A stretch of DNA of 64,000 nucleotides from Streptococcus macedonicus ACA-DC 198 (GCA_000283635.1 HE613569.1:1761501-1825500), one strand, 5' to 3'. Numbered from the stretch's first letter, positions 25,081 through 36,029 are shown. The notes: generated by a model from the letters alone, not told the origin. Numbers and translations: made by a program.

Positions 25081-25092
25081 AAAAGCTCTTCC
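25081..25092. terminator. Left half of a terminator split by the ISL3 copy
   Basis: AAAAGCTCTTCC here is the exact complement of GGAAGAGCTTTT at 26520-26531. Without the IS and one target repeat they would form a 12-bp hairpin with loop ATATTTCA, serving nadA and mutS2. Confidence 0.8.
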
Positions 25093-25100
25093 ATATTTCA

Positions 25101-26511
25101 AGCTCTATAATTTCTGTAGTGGGTAACTCCACTGTGGAATTATAGGGCTTTTTGAATATACACAAAAAGTCCCATATGACTTATAATGAAAAGCGACCAA
25201 ACTCACATTAGAAAGCATCATATGGAACAACTCTATCATACTACACAATTGATTGGAATTAAAGACAAAAATATCACGTTGAACAAAGTTTTGAAACACA
25301 AGACACACATTGAGATGATAGCTACACTGGACTACGCTCCTGGAAACTGTAATCACTGTCAGGGAAAACAGATAAAATATGACTTCCAAAAGCCATCGAA
25401 AATACCATTTCTTGAGGTGGCTGGCTTCCCCAGTCTTATTAGGCTCAAGAAACGGCGTTTTCAATGCAAGAATTGTCGTAAGGTAACCGTCTCTGAAACC
25501 AGCTTGGTACAGAAAAACTGTCAAATCTCTGAACCTCTCAGACAGAAGGTCGCGCAAGCCTTGGTCAATCGTCAAGCCTTAACACACATTGCTCAGGATT
25601 TAGCGATTTCAACCTCTACCGTACACCGAAAACTCAGGGAATTCACTTTCAAAGAGGACTTCTCTCGTCTGCCTGAAATCCTCTCCATCGATGAGTTTTC
25701 GTATCAAAAAGGAAAGCTTGCCTTCATTGCACAGGATTTTGAGACCAAGAAAATCATCACCATCCTTGAGAATCGGACACAAACAACCATTCGCAATCAT
25801 TTCTTCAGGTATTCTAAAGAGGCTAGGAACAGCGTGAAAGTCGTTACCGTTGATATGTCTGGCAGCTACATCCCGATGATTCCTAAGCTCTTTCCCAAAG
25901 CTAAGATTGTTATTGACCGTTTCCACATTGTTCAACACATGAGCCGTGCTCTTAATCACACACGTATTCAACTTATGAAACAGTTCGACAAGAAATCTTT
26001 AGAATATCGTGCCCTCAAATACTACTGGAAATCCGTGCTGAAAGACAGTCGTAAACTCTCTCTAAACAGCTTTCGTTCAAGGACTTTTGGAGAAACGCTC
26101 ACACCAAAAGAATGTTTGACCGAGATATTCCACCTTGTCCCTGAGTTGAAAGGGTATTATGACCTCTACCAGCTCCTACTGTTCCACCTGCAAGAGAAAA
26201 ACGCTGACTACTTCTTTGACTTGATTGAAGAAGCCTTACCACATCTCAATCAAACCTTTAAAACAGCTCTGAGAACTATCCTTCACCACAAGCAACACGT
26301 CATAAACGCTATTGAGCTTCCTTATTCTAACGCCAAACTGGAGGCAACCAACAAACTCATCAAAGACATCAAGCGTAATGCCTTTGGATTCAGGAACTTT
26401 GACAACTTTAAAAAACGTATCTTTATCGCTTTAAACATGCAAAAAGAGAAGACGCATTTCGTCTCCTCTCGTGCTTAGCTATAAGTCACCCACTACAGTT
26501 GACAATGAGTC
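25101..26511 (+). mobile_element. ISL3-family insertion sequence, copy 1 (1411 bp)
   Basis: The element is flanked by a perfect 8-bp target duplication ATATTTCA (25093-25100 and 26512-26519). The inner ends share CTGTAGTGGGT and resemble those of copy 2 at 42045-43455, which has the same length of 1411 bp. It carries one transposase gene. It sits in the loop of a terminator hairpin. Confidence 0.93.
25222..26478 (+). CDS. ISL3-family transposase, copy 1
   Basis: The 418-residue product starts MEQLYHTTQLIGIKDKNITLNK. The open frame reaches 36 bases further up, but copy 2 starts at the same Met. An N-terminal zinc ribbon (CNHCQGKQIKYDF ... CKNCRKVTVSE) precedes an HTH and the DDE core: LSIDEFSY, VTVDMSGSYIPM and ELPYSNAKLEATNKLIK. 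It is full length and open. It shares roughly two thirds of its residues with copy 2, so the two arrived separately or diverged long ago. Confidence 0.93.
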   Translation: MEQLYHTTQLIGIKDKNITLNKVLKHKTHIEMIATLDYAPGNCNHCQGKQIKYDFQKPSKIPFLEVAGFPSLIRLKKRRFQCKNCRKVTVSETSLVQKNCQISEPLRQKVAQALVNRQALTHIAQDLAISTSTVHRKLREFTFKEDFSRLPEILSIDEFSYQKGKLAFIAQDFETKKIITILENRTQTTIRNHFFRYSKEARNSVKVVTVDMSGSYIPMIPKLFPKAKIVIDRFHIVQHMSRALNHTRIQLMKQFDKKSLEYRALKYYWKSVLKDSRKLSLNSFRSRTFGETLTPKECLTEIFHLVPELKGYYDLYQLLLFHLQEKNADYFFDLIEEALPHLNQTFKTALRTILHHKQHVINAIELPYSNAKLEATNKLIKDIKRNAFGFRNFDNFKKRIFIALNMQKEKTHFVSSRA

Positions 26512-26537
26512 ATATTTCAGGAAGAGCTTTTCTATCT

Positions 26538-28874
26538 TCACTCTAAATTTGCAATAGTGCAGCCGCTGCCACCTGCGTTTTGTGGGGCGTAGCCAAATGA
26601 TTTGACGTGTTTGTTGCGACGAAGGTATTTTGTGACACCTTCACGGATAACACCTGTTCCGATACCGTGAATAATATCGACTTGTGCCATGTTATTTAGC
26701 AAGGCTTGGTCGATAAATTCATCCAATTCTTGCATGGCTTCTTCATAGCGTTTACCACGAAGATCAAGACGGGCACGTGGACCAGCTGATTTTTTGCTTT
26801 TCTTGACCACATTGACTTGTTTTTTCTTCGGCTTTTGGGCTTCCTCTTGAACTTTAACAAGGGTAAATTCGTCCTCTTTAAGTGTCATTTTAATAAGACC
26901 AACTTGTACTTCCCATTTTCCGTTTTTCCCTTGGTTAACCAATGTTCCGCGTTGTCCGTAAGCTGTGACGACAATGTCATCACCCACTCGCGGTGCGCGC
27001 AATTTTTTAGCTTTCTTGAGGACTTTATTTTTCGACAAATCAACTTCAGGCGCCAATTTTTTCAGCTGACTTTTGGCTTCAATAACTTCATGCGGTTTAA
27101 GGCTTGCTCTATCATGAAGATTTTTGAGAATTTCTTCACTCTCTGCTATGGCTTTATCTACAATTTCTTGCGCTTTGGCGCTAGCTTTTTCAAGTTCTTT
27201 GTCCTTGGCATGTGAAAATTCGTTGTAAAGTTTCTTGACCGCACGATTGAATTTGAGGTTATCTTGTTCCACTTCTTTGATATGGTCAAGTCGTTTACGA
27301 CTTTCATGGGTTTGTTCTTCCAAACGCTCGATGATGCGGTTAACATCCGTATCAGAGTCCGTCAAACGCTCTGCTTCATTGACAATAATCTCTGCTAAAC
27401 CAAGACGACGAGCAATTTCAAAGGCATTGGAGCGCCCTGGTACACCTTGCATAAAATGATAAGTTGGACTTAACGTCTCTGTATCAAATTCCATGCTGGC
27501 ATTTTCCACAAATTCTGTCTCAATACCGTAAGCTTTCAATTCTGGATAATGTGTCGTTGCCATGGTTTTAATTTCCATGAGGCGAAGGTGTTCAAGAATG
27601 GCAATCGCAAGACTGGCACCTTCTTGTGGGTCAGTTCCTGCTCCCAATTCATCGACCAAGACAAGACTATCTTTATCCGCCGCTGCCAAAATCTCAACAA
27701 TATTTGTCATATGACTTGAAAATGTTGACAAACTTTGTTCGATAGATTGCTCATCGCCAATATCTGCAAAAATTTCATTAAATACGGCGACTTTACTACC
27801 TTTGTCAGCCAAGATTGGCAAACCTGATTGTGCCATAAGCTGCGCTAAGCCCAATGTTTTCAACATGACTGTCTTACCACCAGTATTTGGTCCTGTAATG
27901 ACAATAACGGTCAATTCGTTAAGAAAATGAAGGTCATTGGCGACTGGATCGATCAAAAGCGGGTGGCGAGTTTGTAATAGTTGCACGGTTTTATCTGCTG
28001 ATAATTGTGGCACGATTGCGTTGTTTTCCTGCATGAAGAGGAACTTAGCACGAACAAAATCCAAATGCCCTAAAACCCACGCATTGTTACGAATAATATT
28101 AGTATGTGGGCGAAGCATATTTGACAATTCACGTAAAATACGTGCCATTTCGTGACGTTCATCTGCTCGCAATTGCGTGATTTCTTCATTAAGTTGCACT
28201 ACTGCGCGCGGTTCAATATAAACCGTACTTCCTGATGCCGAAATATCATGCACAACCCCTGAAATACGGTTGCGGTAGCTATTTTTCACAGGTAAAACCG
28301 CACGACCATTACGACTAGCAATCAGAGTCTCTGTCAAATGATCAGCTTGTTTTTTCAAAATATCCTGCAAAATTTGACGAACTCTACCTTCGTCATGATT
28401 GATTTGGCGACGAATACGGTCCAATTCTGAACTTGCAAAATTTTCAATGAAACCGCCGTCGTTAATCGCTTGTAAGCTACCTTGCAGACTTGGCAACAAT
28501 TCAATCTTCTCAAAAAGAGTATTTAATGCAGACAACTCTACATTTTCCAAATCATTATAAAAATGCTTGATTTCAGCTGATAATTGCAAGACTTTCTTGA
28601 TGTCGATAATTTCTGAGATATTAACGTCAGCATCCAATTCCAAGCGACGCATACTTTCAGAAATGTCACGCAAACTGCCCATTCCAAAAGAATGGTGTTC
28701 AATGAAAATCTGTTCCATGTCCGATATTTCATCAAAAGAACGTGAAATGCGGTCAGGATCAGTCATTGGCTCAAGTTTACGTAACTCGTCTTGGCCTTGC
28801 TCAGTCTGTAAATAGCCAGCAAAAAGTTGCTTGACTTTATCAAATTCTAACTGTTCTAAAATTCTGTTGTTCAT
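26538..28874 (-). CDS. mutS2: Endonuclease MutS2
   Basis: MutS2 is a MutS-like ATPase with a C-terminal Smr nuclease domain, linked to recombination control and, in some Firmicutes, to rescue of collided ribosomes. The 778 residues show Walker [16 protein letters not shown], Walker [17 protein letters not shown], a long coiled coil (about 510-620) and an Smr domain with [12 protein letters not shown] and [12 protein letters not shown]. Full length. A TGGTATAAT extended -10 ends six bases before the ATG, so the mRNA may be leaderless. Upstream are cvpA and zapA. Confidence 0.95.
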   Translation of the reverse strand: MNNRILEQLEFDKVKQLFAGYLQTEQGQDELRKLEPMTDPDRISRSFDEISDMEQIFIEHHSFGMGSLRDISESMRRLELDADVNISEIIDIKKVLQLSAEIKHFYNDLENVELSALNTLFEKIELLPSLQGSLQAINDGGFIENFASSELDRIRRQINHDEGRVRQILQDILKKQADHLTETLIASRNGRAVLPVKNSYRNRISGVVHDISASGSTVYIEPRAVVQLNEEITQLRADERHEMARILRELSNMLRPHTNIIRNNAWVLGHLDFVRAKFLFMQENNAIVPQLSADKTVQLLQTRHPLLIDPVANDLHFLNELTVIVITGPNTGGKTVMLKTLGLAQLMAQSGLPILADKGSKVAVFNEIFADIGDEQSIEQSLSTFSSHMTNIVEILAAADKDSLVLVDELGAGTDPQEGASLAIAILEHLRLMEIKTMATTHYPELKAYGIETEFVENASMEFDTETLSPTYHFMQGVPGRSNAFEIARRLGLAEIIVNEAERLTDSDTDVNRIIERLEEQTHESRKRLDHIKEVEQDNLKFNRAVKKLYNEFSHAKDKELEKASAKAQEIVDKAIAESEEILKNLHDRASLKPHEVIEAKSQLKKLAPEVDLSKNKVLKKAKKLRAPRVGDDIVVTAYGQRGTLVNQGKNGKWEVQVGLIKMTLKEDEFTLVKVQEEAQKPKKKQVNVVKKSKKSAGPRARLDLRGKRYEEAMQELDEFIDQALLNNMAQVDIIHGIGTGVIREGVTKYLRRNKHVKSFGYAPQNAGGSGCTIANLE

Positions 28875-28880
28875 ATCTTT

Positions 28881-28889
28881 ATTATACCA
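28881..28889 (-). promoter_or_regulatory. mutS2 promoter: extended -10 six bases before the ATG
   Basis: TGG-TATAAT then AAAGAT and ATG on the minus strand. No SD is present. Confidence 0.6.
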
Positions 28890-28979
28890 AAAACCTAACT
28901 TTTCTCGTGCTTTCTAGGCACGCTGATGCTTTTATTATATATTGAACAAGTCTGAGGTGATTTACCCCAGACTCCTTTA

Positions 28980-29528
28980 TTATCCTAGAATTGCTGTTAC
29001 CCATAACGCTTTTATAATATTCGATAAAGGTGGCAAATCATCGACAATCACGCGCACAAGAAAGCTGCCTGATAAAATATTTTGCACCGTCGTCATAGGA
29101 ACAGTCGCTAATATTGTAAATACAAGATTGAAAAATATCAGTGTGACTAAAATCGCTAAAACACCACTGACACAATTCATTTTAACATTATCAAAGTAAT
29201 TGATTGGCGCCAAATGCACCAAAATACCGATGAAACGAAAAAGCAAATAAACCACCACATAAATGGCTGTAAAAGCTACTCCTGCATAATAAACTTGGTC
29301 TAAATCAAAAATATTAACGTCCGTGAAAAAATTCACCGTTGCTCCCTGACTAGCATTAGAATAGGGAATCCATAGCGTTATTTTTTCAGCTAATGTTTGA
29401 TAAAACTGGCTAGCAATCACAAATGAGACAATACTTGCTATAAAATAGTAGGTTTGCAAAATAATCCCACGTGAATAACCGATATAAAAATGCCAGATTA
29501 AAATCAATACAAGAAGAATTGATAACAT
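28980..29528 (-). CDS. cvpA: CvpA family membrane protein
   Basis: The 182-residue protein has four hydrophobic segments, with LLVLILIWHFYIGYSRGIILQTYYFIASIVSFVIASQFY at the start. It matches the CvpA/colicin V production family, whose role in Firmicutes is not settled. It follows zapA by only two bases and precedes mutS2, an order common in streptococci. AGTCTGGGG/CCTCAGACT at 28951-28975 forms a hairpin after its stop. Full length. Confidence 0.85.
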   Translation of the reverse strand: MLSILLVLILIWHFYIGYSRGIILQTYYFIASIVSFVIASQFYQTLAEKITLWIPYSNASQGATVNFFTDVNIFDLDQVYYAGVAFTAIYVVVYLLFRFIGILVHLAPINYFDNVKMNCVSGVLAILVTLIFFNLVFTILATVPMTTVQNILSGSFLVRVIVDDLPPLSNIIKALWVTAILG

Positions 29529-29530
29529 AA

Positions 29531-29839
29531 TTAATCCTCATCGGAATCAGACTTGCTGGCTTTCTCCTTAATATCTACAATCGCTTCAGAACGAAGAGCC
29601 GTCAATTCTTTTTCCATCTTTTCAAGTTCAATCTCACGACTAAGCTGAGTAGAAAGCGAATTGATAGCCATCAAAATAGCAATCGTTTCATTATCAGCTT
29701 GCGGTAATTTTTCCTTGATAGTGTTATATTTTTCTTTGGCTACACGCTCAACCTCTTCCATAAAGAGATTATCCTTATCCGTTGTCAATGTAAGTGTTTT
29801 GTCACCAAAGACGAATTTATAACGATTTTTACTTTTCAT
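29531..29839 (-). CDS. zapA: Cell division protein ZapA
   Basis: ZapA promotes bundling of FtsZ at midcell. The 102-residue protein begins MKSKNRYKFVFGDKTLTLTTDKDNLFMEEVERVAKEKYNTIKEKL and ends in a coiled coil (LSREIELEKMEKELTALRSEAIVDIKEKA). SD GAGGTGAC precedes the ATG, and a TATAAT at about 29855 gives the promoter. It is the first gene of zapA-cvpA. Confidence 0.88.
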   Translation of the reverse strand: MKSKNRYKFVFGDKTLTLTTDKDNLFMEEVERVAKEKYNTIKEKLPQADNETIAILMAINSLSTQLSREIELEKMEKELTALRSEAIVDIKEKASKSDSDED

Positions 29840-29945
29840 ATAGTCACCTCTTTGACATTATACCTTAAAATAAGCATTTCGTAAAATGTAAGCACGGAAA
29901 AATCTCACTTTCTACCAGCTGTTTTGCCCTCTTAGAGCGTTTTTA

Positions 29946-29954
29946 TGATAAAAT
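29946..29954 (+). promoter_or_regulatory. rnhC promoter: extended -10 six bases before the ATG
   Basis: TGA-TAAAAT, then AAAATC and ATG. No SD is visible, so a leaderless mRNA is predicted. Confidence 0.55.
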
Positions 29955-29960
29955 AAAATC

Positions 29961-30863
29961 ATGAATACCATTGTTATGAAAATGGGTAAAGATGATTTGC
30001 AAAATCTGATAAAGGCACTGACTAGCCAGCAAGTCAACAATAACAACCCCTATGTCACTTTTGCGGCAAAAGTAAAGGGTGTTACGGTTCTTGTTTACAC
30101 GTCTGGCAAAGTCGTCTTTCAGGGCGCAAATGCGGAAACTATCGCTGAACAATTTGGCTATCAATCAGCTAACCATTCCACAAGTGACACCGTTAGTGGT
30201 CAGAATATCCCCCTTATCGGCTCAGATGAGGTTGGTAATGGGTCTTATTTTGGTGGACTGGCTGTTGTTGCTAGTTTTGTGACCCCTGATGACCATGCCC
30301 TGCTTAAAAAGCTTGGAGTAGATGATTCCAAGAACTTAACAGACAGCAAAATTCGTCAAATCGCCCCAGTCTTAGAAAACAATATCAAGCATAAAGCTCT
30401 GCTATTGTCCCCACAAAAATACAACCAAGTCGTCGGTAAAGGAAAAATGCACAACGCGGTCTCTGTCAAAGTAGCCCTTCACAATCAAGCTATTTATCTG
30501 CTTCTCCAAGACGGTGTCAAGCCTGAAAAAATTGTTATCGATGCTTTTACCAGTCGGAAAAATTATCAAAAATACCTTAAAAATGAAGCCAATCAATTTG
30601 CTAATCCGCTGACACTCGAAGAAAAAGCCGAAGGAAAATATTTGGCAGTTGCCGTCAGTTCAATCATCGCTCGAAACCTTTTCTTAGAAAATCTCGATAA
30701 ACTTAGCCAAGAGGTGCAATACAAACTCCCAAGCGGTGCTGGTAGCCAGTCCGATAAAGTCGCGAGTCAAATTTTAGCAGCCTATGGCATATCTGGCTTA
30801 GAACATACTGCCAAGCTTCATTTTGCAAATACCCAAAAAGCGCAAGCATTATTAAAAAAATAA
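29961..30863 (+). CDS. rnhC: Ribonuclease HIII
   Basis: RNase HIII removes RNA from RNA:DNA hybrids. The 300 residues consist of an N-terminal TBP-like hybrid-binding domain (1-80) and the nuclease domain with the acidic residues in [28 protein letters not shown] and VIDAFTS. C-terminal [14 protein letters not shown] is also typical. It diverges from zapA and is followed 16 bases later by lepB. Confidence 0.96.
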   Translation: MNTIVMKMGKDDLQNLIKALTSQQVNNNNPYVTFAAKVKGVTVLVYTSGKVVFQGANAETIAEQFGYQSANHSTSDTVSGQNIPLIGSDEVGNGSYFGGLAVVASFVTPDDHALLKKLGVDDSKNLTDSKIRQIAPVLENNIKHKALLLSPQKYNQVVGKGKMHNAVSVKVALHNQAIYLLLQDGVKPEKIVIDAFTSRKNYQKYLKNEANQFANPLTLEEKAEGKYLAVAVSSIIARNLFLENLDKLSQEVQYKLPSGAGSQSDKVASQILAAYGISGLEHTAKLHFANTQKAQALLKK

Positions 30864-30879
30864 AAGTAGAGGAAGATTT

Positions 30880-31473
30880 ATGAAACACTTTATTAAAGAA
30901 TGGGGACCACTAATCCTTTTCTTTCTTATTCTTATACTTAGTCGTGCCTTTATTTGGCAACCTGTAAAAGTTGACGGTCATTCAATGGATCCAACGTTAG
31001 CTGACGGTGAGCGTCTTATTGTCCTATCAACCACATCTATTGACCGTTTTGACATTGTAGTTGCTAAAGAAACCGAGGACGGTAAGACAAAAGAAATTGT
31101 TAAACGCGTGATTGGTATGCCAGGCGATACCATTACTTATAAAAATGATGTCCTCTACGTTAATAGCAAAAAAGTTGATGAGGACTACTTAGACGAATAT
31201 AAAAAAGCCTTTGAGGACGACCAACTGCAAGATACTTATTCGTACAATACCTTATTCCAAGAGTTAGCTGAAAGCTCAGATGCTTTCACAACTGATAGTG
31301 ATGGCAATACCGAGTTTACAGTCAAAGTTCCAAAAGGACAATATTATCTCCTCGGAGACGACCGTATCGTTTCAAAAGATAGTCGTGAAGTGGGGACTTT
31401 CTCTAAATCAGACATCATCGGTGAAGTCAAATTCCGCTTCTGGCCACTCTCAAAAATCGGCTCTATTAATTAA
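30880..31473 (+). CDS. lepB: Signal peptidase I
   Basis: Signal peptidase I cleaves secretory signal peptides outside the membrane. The 197-residue protein has one N-terminal membrane anchor (WGPLILFFLILILSRAFIWQPV), the nucleophile Ser in GHSMDPTL, the general base Lys in IVKRVIGMPGD, and the box YYLLGDDRIVSKDSREVGTF. A strong AGAGGAAG SD precedes it and it forms an operon with rnhC. Full length with its own terminator. Confidence 0.95.
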   Translation: MKHFIKEWGPLILFFLILILSRAFIWQPVKVDGHSMDPTLADGERLIVLSTTSIDRFDIVVAKETEDGKTKEIVKRVIGMPGDTITYKNDVLYVNSKKVDEDYLDEYKKAFEDDQLQDTYSYNTLFQELAESSDAFTTDSDGNTEFTVKVPKGQYYLLGDDRIVSKDSREVGTFSKSDIIGEVKFRFWPLSKIGSIN

Positions 31474-31478
31474 TAAAT

Positions 31479-31506
31479 AAGTCTGGACTCTTTGTTCCAG
31501 ACTTTT
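31479..31506 (+). terminator. Terminator of rnhC-lepB
   Basis: AAGTCTGGA-CTCTTTG-TTCCAGACTTTTC hairpin with a short T-run. Confidence 0.8.
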
Positions 31507-31590
31507 CTTCACCCCCACAGATTAAAGGTTTGTTTATCTGATTAGCAATGATATAATAAAACCATTATAGTAATCAAGTAAGGACACGTT

Positions 31591-34068
31591 ATGGAATACT
31601 TCTTTTCTGGCACAATTGACCGTATTATTTTTGAAAATGCCAGTAATTTCTTTAAAATTTTATTGCTCGAAATTGAGGATACCGATTCAGACTTTGATGA
31701 TTTTGAAATCATTGTTACTGGAACAATTGCCGATATTATCGAGGGAGAAAATTATACGTTTTGGGGTGAATTAACGCAACACCCAAAATATGGCGAACAG
31801 CTCAGAGTCACACGTTACGAGCGCAGCAAACCAACTTCTTCTGGTCTTATTAAATATTTTTCAAGCGACCATTTCAAAGGAATTGGTAAAAAAACTGCTG
31901 AAAAAATTGTGCAGCTTTACGGCGACAATACCATTGATAAAATCCTAGAAGACCCTAGTAAATTAGACAGTATTTCTGGGCTTTCTAAGGAAAATAAAGA
32001 CAACTTTTTAACCAAACTCAAGCTTAATTATGGTACAGAGCTCATTTTAGCCAAGTTGGCAGAGTATGGCTTAACTAATCGTGTTGCCTTTGAAATTTTT
32101 AATCAATACAAGGAAGACAGTCTTGATATTATCCAAGAAAATCCTTATCAATTGGTCGAAGACATTCAAGGGATTGGGTTTAAAATCGCTGACCAACTCG
32201 CTGAACAATTAGGAATCGAAGCAGATGCCCCTCAACGTTTTCGTGCCGCTCTCGTGCACAGTCTTTTTGAAACTTCTATTGAGCGAGGAGATACTTACGT
32301 CGAAGCGCGTGATTTGCTTGAAAATGCCATTACCACCCTTGAAGAAGCTAGACAAATTGAGTTAGACCCCGCAGCCGTTGCCAAAGAATTATCAACGCTT
32401 ATCGCTGAAGATAAGGTACAAAATGTCGGTACCAAAATTTTTGACAATACTCTTTTCTATGCTGAATCAGGTATCAAAAAACACCTGACACGTATCCTTG
32501 ATACGCCACTCAACCAAAACTTTTCAGATGTTGACTTGCAAGAAGAAATCGCTGACGTTGAGGAAGCTTTCGGCATTTCTTACGATGATGTGCAAAAACA
32601 TGCTATCAAAGAAGCGCTCAAGAGCAAGGTGTTTATTTTGACTGGTGGTCCTGGCACGGGAAAAACGACTGTTATCAACGGTTTGATTGCTGCCTACGCA
32701 GACCTTCATCAAATTGATCTTGAGAAAAAAGATATTCCTATCATCTTAGCAGCGCCAACAGGACGTGCTGCCCGCCGTATGAATGAATTAACAGGCTTGC
32801 CAAGTGCGACTATTCACCGCCATTTGGGGTTAAATGGTGATAACGACTACCAAGCTATTGATGACTATCTCGACTGTGACTTGATTATCATTGATGAATT
32901 TTCAATGGTTGATACTTGGCTTGCCAATCAACTCTTTAGTTCCATTTCGTCCAATACTCAAGTCATCATCGTTGGAGATAGTGACCAATTGCCGTCTGTC
33001 GGTCCTGGGCAAGTATTAGCTGATTTATTAAAAATTGAAGCTCTTCCTCAACTAGCATTGACTAAAATCTTTAGACAATCGGAAGATTCAACCATTGTTA
33101 CACTTGCTAATCAGATGAGACTTGGAAAATTACCAGCTGACTTCACACAAAAGAAAGCTGACCGTTCTTATTTTGAAGCAAGTGCACAATATATCCCAGA
33201 AATAATTCCTAAAATTGTCAGCGCAGCTGTTAAGAGTGGCATTGACCCACAAGAAATACAAATTCTTGCCCCAATGTACCGTGGCGCAGCTGGGATTAAT
33301 CGACTTAATACCATTATTCAGGATTTACTTAACCCGCTTAAAGATCAACTCTCGTTTGCCTTTGGTGAGATGAATTTCCGTAAGGATGACAAAATTCTCC
33401 ACCTCATCAACGATGCTGAACTCAATGTTTTCAATGGTGATATCGGCTATATTACAGACCTTATTCCTGCTAAATATACCGAATCCAAACAAGACGAGCT
33501 TTACATGTCTTTTGACGGCACTGAAGTTATTTACCCTCGTAATGAATGGCATAAAATTACCCTTGCTTACGCTATATCAATCCACAAATCACAAGGTAGC
33601 GAATTTCAGGTTGTCATTTTGCCGATCACTCGCCAAAGTCACAGACTCTTACAACGTAACCTCATTTACACAGCTATCACCCGCTCTAAGAGTAAATTAG
33701 TGATGTTAGGGGAAATTGCCGCCTTTGATTACGCCATAAAAAACGAAGGCGCTAAGCGCAACACCTATCTTGTTCAACGCTTTACAAGCTCCGCTCAAGA
33801 AGAAAGTATTGATTTACAAACTGAAATTTCTCAACAAACATCACCTAAAACAGATAATGAAGCTGAGAAAATCACCTCTCCAACTTCTCCCCAAACAAAT
33901 ATTTCTAAAGAAGAAAACATCCAACTGACACTAGATATTGCCGAAAATGAGCAAACACAAACAGAGCAAGAACCAAAAATCTATCGCTTGACAGAAGAAA
34001 ACTTGGCATTTATCAACCCAATGATTGGCATTACCCAAGCCGACATTGAACAATTTTTTAAGAAATAA
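31591..34068 (+). CDS. recD2: RecD2-type SF1B DNA helicase
   Basis: RecD2 is a 5'-3' helicase of bacteria without RecBC, acting in DNA repair and fork stability. The 825 residues have an N-terminal OB-like region, HhH repeats (GIGKKTAEKIVQLYG, DIQGIGFKIADQL) and the helicase core with Walker A LTGGPGTGKTTVING and Walker B LIIIDEFSMVD. The C-terminal block is YAISIHKSQGSEF...NLIYTAITRSK. The last 100 residues are acidic and low in complexity. SD AAGGA; full length. Confidence 0.94.
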   Translation: MEYFFSGTIDRIIFENASNFFKILLLEIEDTDSDFDDFEIIVTGTIADIIEGENYTFWGELTQHPKYGEQLRVTRYERSKPTSSGLIKYFSSDHFKGIGKKTAEKIVQLYGDNTIDKILEDPSKLDSISGLSKENKDNFLTKLKLNYGTELILAKLAEYGLTNRVAFEIFNQYKEDSLDIIQENPYQLVEDIQGIGFKIADQLAEQLGIEADAPQRFRAALVHSLFETSIERGDTYVEARDLLENAITTLEEARQIELDPAAVAKELSTLIAEDKVQNVGTKIFDNTLFYAESGIKKHLTRILDTPLNQNFSDVDLQEEIADVEEAFGISYDDVQKHAIKEALKSKVFILTGGPGTGKTTVINGLIAAYADLHQIDLEKKDIPIILAAPTGRAARRMNELTGLPSATIHRHLGLNGDNDYQAIDDYLDCDLIIIDEFSMVDTWLANQLFSSISSNTQVIIVGDSDQLPSVGPGQVLADLLKIEALPQLALTKIFRQSEDSTIVTLANQMRLGKLPADFTQKKADRSYFEASAQYIPEIIPKIVSAAVKSGIDPQEIQILAPMYRGAAGINRLNTIIQDLLNPLKDQLSFAFGEMNFRKDDKILHLINDAELNVFNGDIGYITDLIPAKYTESKQDELYMSFDGTEVIYPRNEWHKITLAYAISIHKSQGSEFQVVILPITRQSHRLLQRNLIYTAITRSKSKLVMLGEIAAFDYAIKNEGAKRNTYLVQRFTSSAQEESIDLQTEISQQTSPKTDNEAEKITSPTSPQTNISKEENIQLTLDIAENEQTQTEQEPKIYRLTEENLAFINPMIGITQADIEQFFKK

Positions 34069-34076
34069 CAGCCATC

Positions 34077-34101
34077 CCATGATGCTCAAAATCATGGGGT
34101 T
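34077..34101 (+). terminator. Terminator of recD2
   Basis: CCCATGAT-GCTCAAA-ATCATGGG hairpin; the following T-run is short. Confidence 0.65.
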
Positions 34102-34302
34102 ATTTATAACTCAGAATGTGATACAAGTGTTTCAAAGCTTCTATACTTAAAATATTTTGATATTTAAAACAGTCCAATTCCTTGAAACGACAAGCTTTAT
34201 CAAAATACTAAGTATTGATAAAAAGCTATTTACAGAGCGAAATTTTGTGTTATAATATTTGTACTATCACATTAGTATAACCATTGTTTTGGGAGGTTTG
34301 AT

Positions 34303-34806
34303 ATGGTTTCTTATGAAAAAATTCGTCAATCATTGTGTTCTTGGACGCTCTTTATTGCATGGGTAAATGTTCTTTCAGTCCTTGCAAAAATCTTTACTAT
34401 TATCAGCTATTTCACGTTACTTAATAATCTTGACACCATTAAAAGTACTTATGATGCCGATACTTACCAAACAATCGTGGCAGCTACAAATATCTGGAAC
34501 GTTATTATCATGATTGTTGCTTTGATTGCAAATATTGCCATTGCCTTCTTAGCGTTCAAAAATTTACCTAAAATCAAAGAAGATGCTCCAAGCTTGACAC
34601 CTTACCGCCTTGGTTTGGTTTACACAGTTGTCTATAATGTAGCGGGCATTATTCTTGCAGTCGTTTTAGGTAGCACATTATCAGTTACAACTTTCCTTCT
34701 CCCAGTTATTTTCCTAGCTCTTTATGGCTATGTCTATGCAAAAGCAGGGCAATTATTAGATAAAGACGAAGAGGAAAATGACGAGGCTGTCACTGAAGCT
34801 GAATAA
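34303..34806 (+). CDS. Hypothetical four-helix membrane protein
   Basis: The 167-residue protein starts MVSYEKIRQSLCSWTLFIAWVNVLSVLAKIFTII and has four hydrophobic segments, a short outside loop (NLDTIKSTYDADTYQT) and an acidic C-tail (DKDEEENDEAVTEAE). Helices 2-4 end in conserved-looking LTPYRLGLVYTVVYNVAGIILAVV. GGGAGG precedes the ATG; TATAAT occurs at about 34252. I do not recognise the family; it may be a streptococcus-specific membrane protein. A weak shared hairpin lies between it and the convergent dinB. Confidence 0.7.
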   Translation: MVSYEKIRQSLCSWTLFIAWVNVLSVLAKIFTIISYFTLLNNLDTIKSTYDADTYQTIVAATNIWNVIIMIVALIANIAIAFLAFKNLPKIKEDAPSLTPYRLGLVYTVVYNVAGIILAVVLGSTLSVTTFLLPVIFLALYGYVYAKAGQLLDKDEEENDEAVTEAE

Positions 34807-34861
34807 GTATTATAATCTATAAAAAATCAATACCGTCTCAGCAACTTACTAAGGCAGTATT

Positions 34862-35959
34862 TTAATTATCAAATAAATTCAAAGGTTGAATATTATCCTC
34901 TAAACCTGTGACAGTCACCCCCAACAAGCGAACACCCAATTTTGACTCGTCTAAGCTATCGTAAATCGTTTTAGCAACTTGGTCAATCACTTTAAAATCA
35001 TTAGTGACATCATCAAGGGTTATTCGTTTGGTTAAGGTTGAAAAATCCGAATAACGCACTTTTAAGACAATTGTCCGACCAACTTTATGATTACGTTGAA
35101 GCGTGTCAACCACTCGCTGGGCATTCTTTGAAATTTCCGATTTGACATCATCTTCTTCATATAATAACTTACCATAAGTTCGCTCACTTCCAATTGATTT
35201 GCGAATGCGGTTAGACTTGACTGGCGAATTTGAAATGCCACGCGCCTTACGGTACAAATCATAGCCAAAGCGACCAAAAAGATCGATCAAGGTCATTTCA
35301 GGCATTTCCAACAAATCTGCTCCCGTGAAAACACCCAGTTGATGCAATTTTTCAACAGACCGTTTTCCGACACCGTAAAATTTCTCAATAGGAAGTTTTT
35401 CTAGAAAATCTTGGGCATCTTCTGGTAAAATTAAAGTTAATCCTTTCGGTTTTTCAAAATCCGAAGCGAGTTTAGCTAAAAATTTGTTATAAGAGACACC
35501 TGCCGAGCAGGTTAAATGAACTTCTTGCCAAATATCATATTGAATCATTTTGGCAATTTTAATAGCTGATTTGATCCCGAGTTTATTTTCAGTGACATCT
35601 AAATAAGCTTCATCAATGGACATGGGTTCAACCAAATCCGTATAACGCTTAAAAATCTCACGAATCTGCATACCGACTTTTCGGTATTTTTGATAATTAC
35701 CTGAGATAAAAACGGCTTGCGGACAACGCTCATAAGCTTCTTTTGAGGACATGGCTGAATGAACACCAAATTTTCTGGCTTCATAATTACAAGTTGAAAC
35801 AACACCACGTCCACCTGTTTTTCGTGGATCAGAACCGATAATGACAGGCTTACCTTTCAAGTCTGGATTATCCCGCTCTTCTACTGACGCAAAAAAGGCA
35901 TCCATATCAATATGAATAATTTTTCGAGAAGTGTCATTAATTAAAGGAAAAATCAACAT
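34862..35959 (-). CDS. dinB: DNA polymerase IV (Y family)
   Basis: DinB is an error-prone translesion polymerase. The chosen start [32 protein letters not shown] has AAGGA nine bases upstream; the longer frame from 36016 lacks an SD. The catalytic acids lie in [12 protein letters not shown] and [10 protein letters not shown]. The thumb HhH is [24 protein letters not shown], and the little finger follows ([14 protein letters not shown]). About 365 residues, normal. It diverges from pflB. Confidence 0.94.
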   Translation of the reverse strand: MLIFPLINDTSRKIIHIDMDAFFASVEERDNPDLKGKPVIIGSDPRKTGGRGVVSTCNYEARKFGVHSAMSSKEAYERCPQAVFISGNYQKYRKVGMQIREIFKRYTDLVEPMSIDEAYLDVTENKLGIKSAIKIAKMIQYDIWQEVHLTCSAGVSYNKFLAKLASDFEKPKGLTLILPEDAQDFLEKLPIEKFYGVGKRSVEKLHQLGVFTGADLLEMPEMTLIDLFGRFGYDLYRKARGISNSPVKSNRIRKSIGSERTYGKLLYEEDDVKSEISKNAQRVVDTLQRNHKVGRTIVLKVRYSDFSTLTKRITLDDVTNDFKVIDQVAKTIYDSLDESKLGVRLLGVTVTGLEDNIQPLNLFDN

Positions 35960-36029
35960 AAGCCTGTCCTTTCTGATTGTTTCTGAATCTATTATAACAA
36001 TTTTCATGGTTTTCAACCAAACTTACAAA

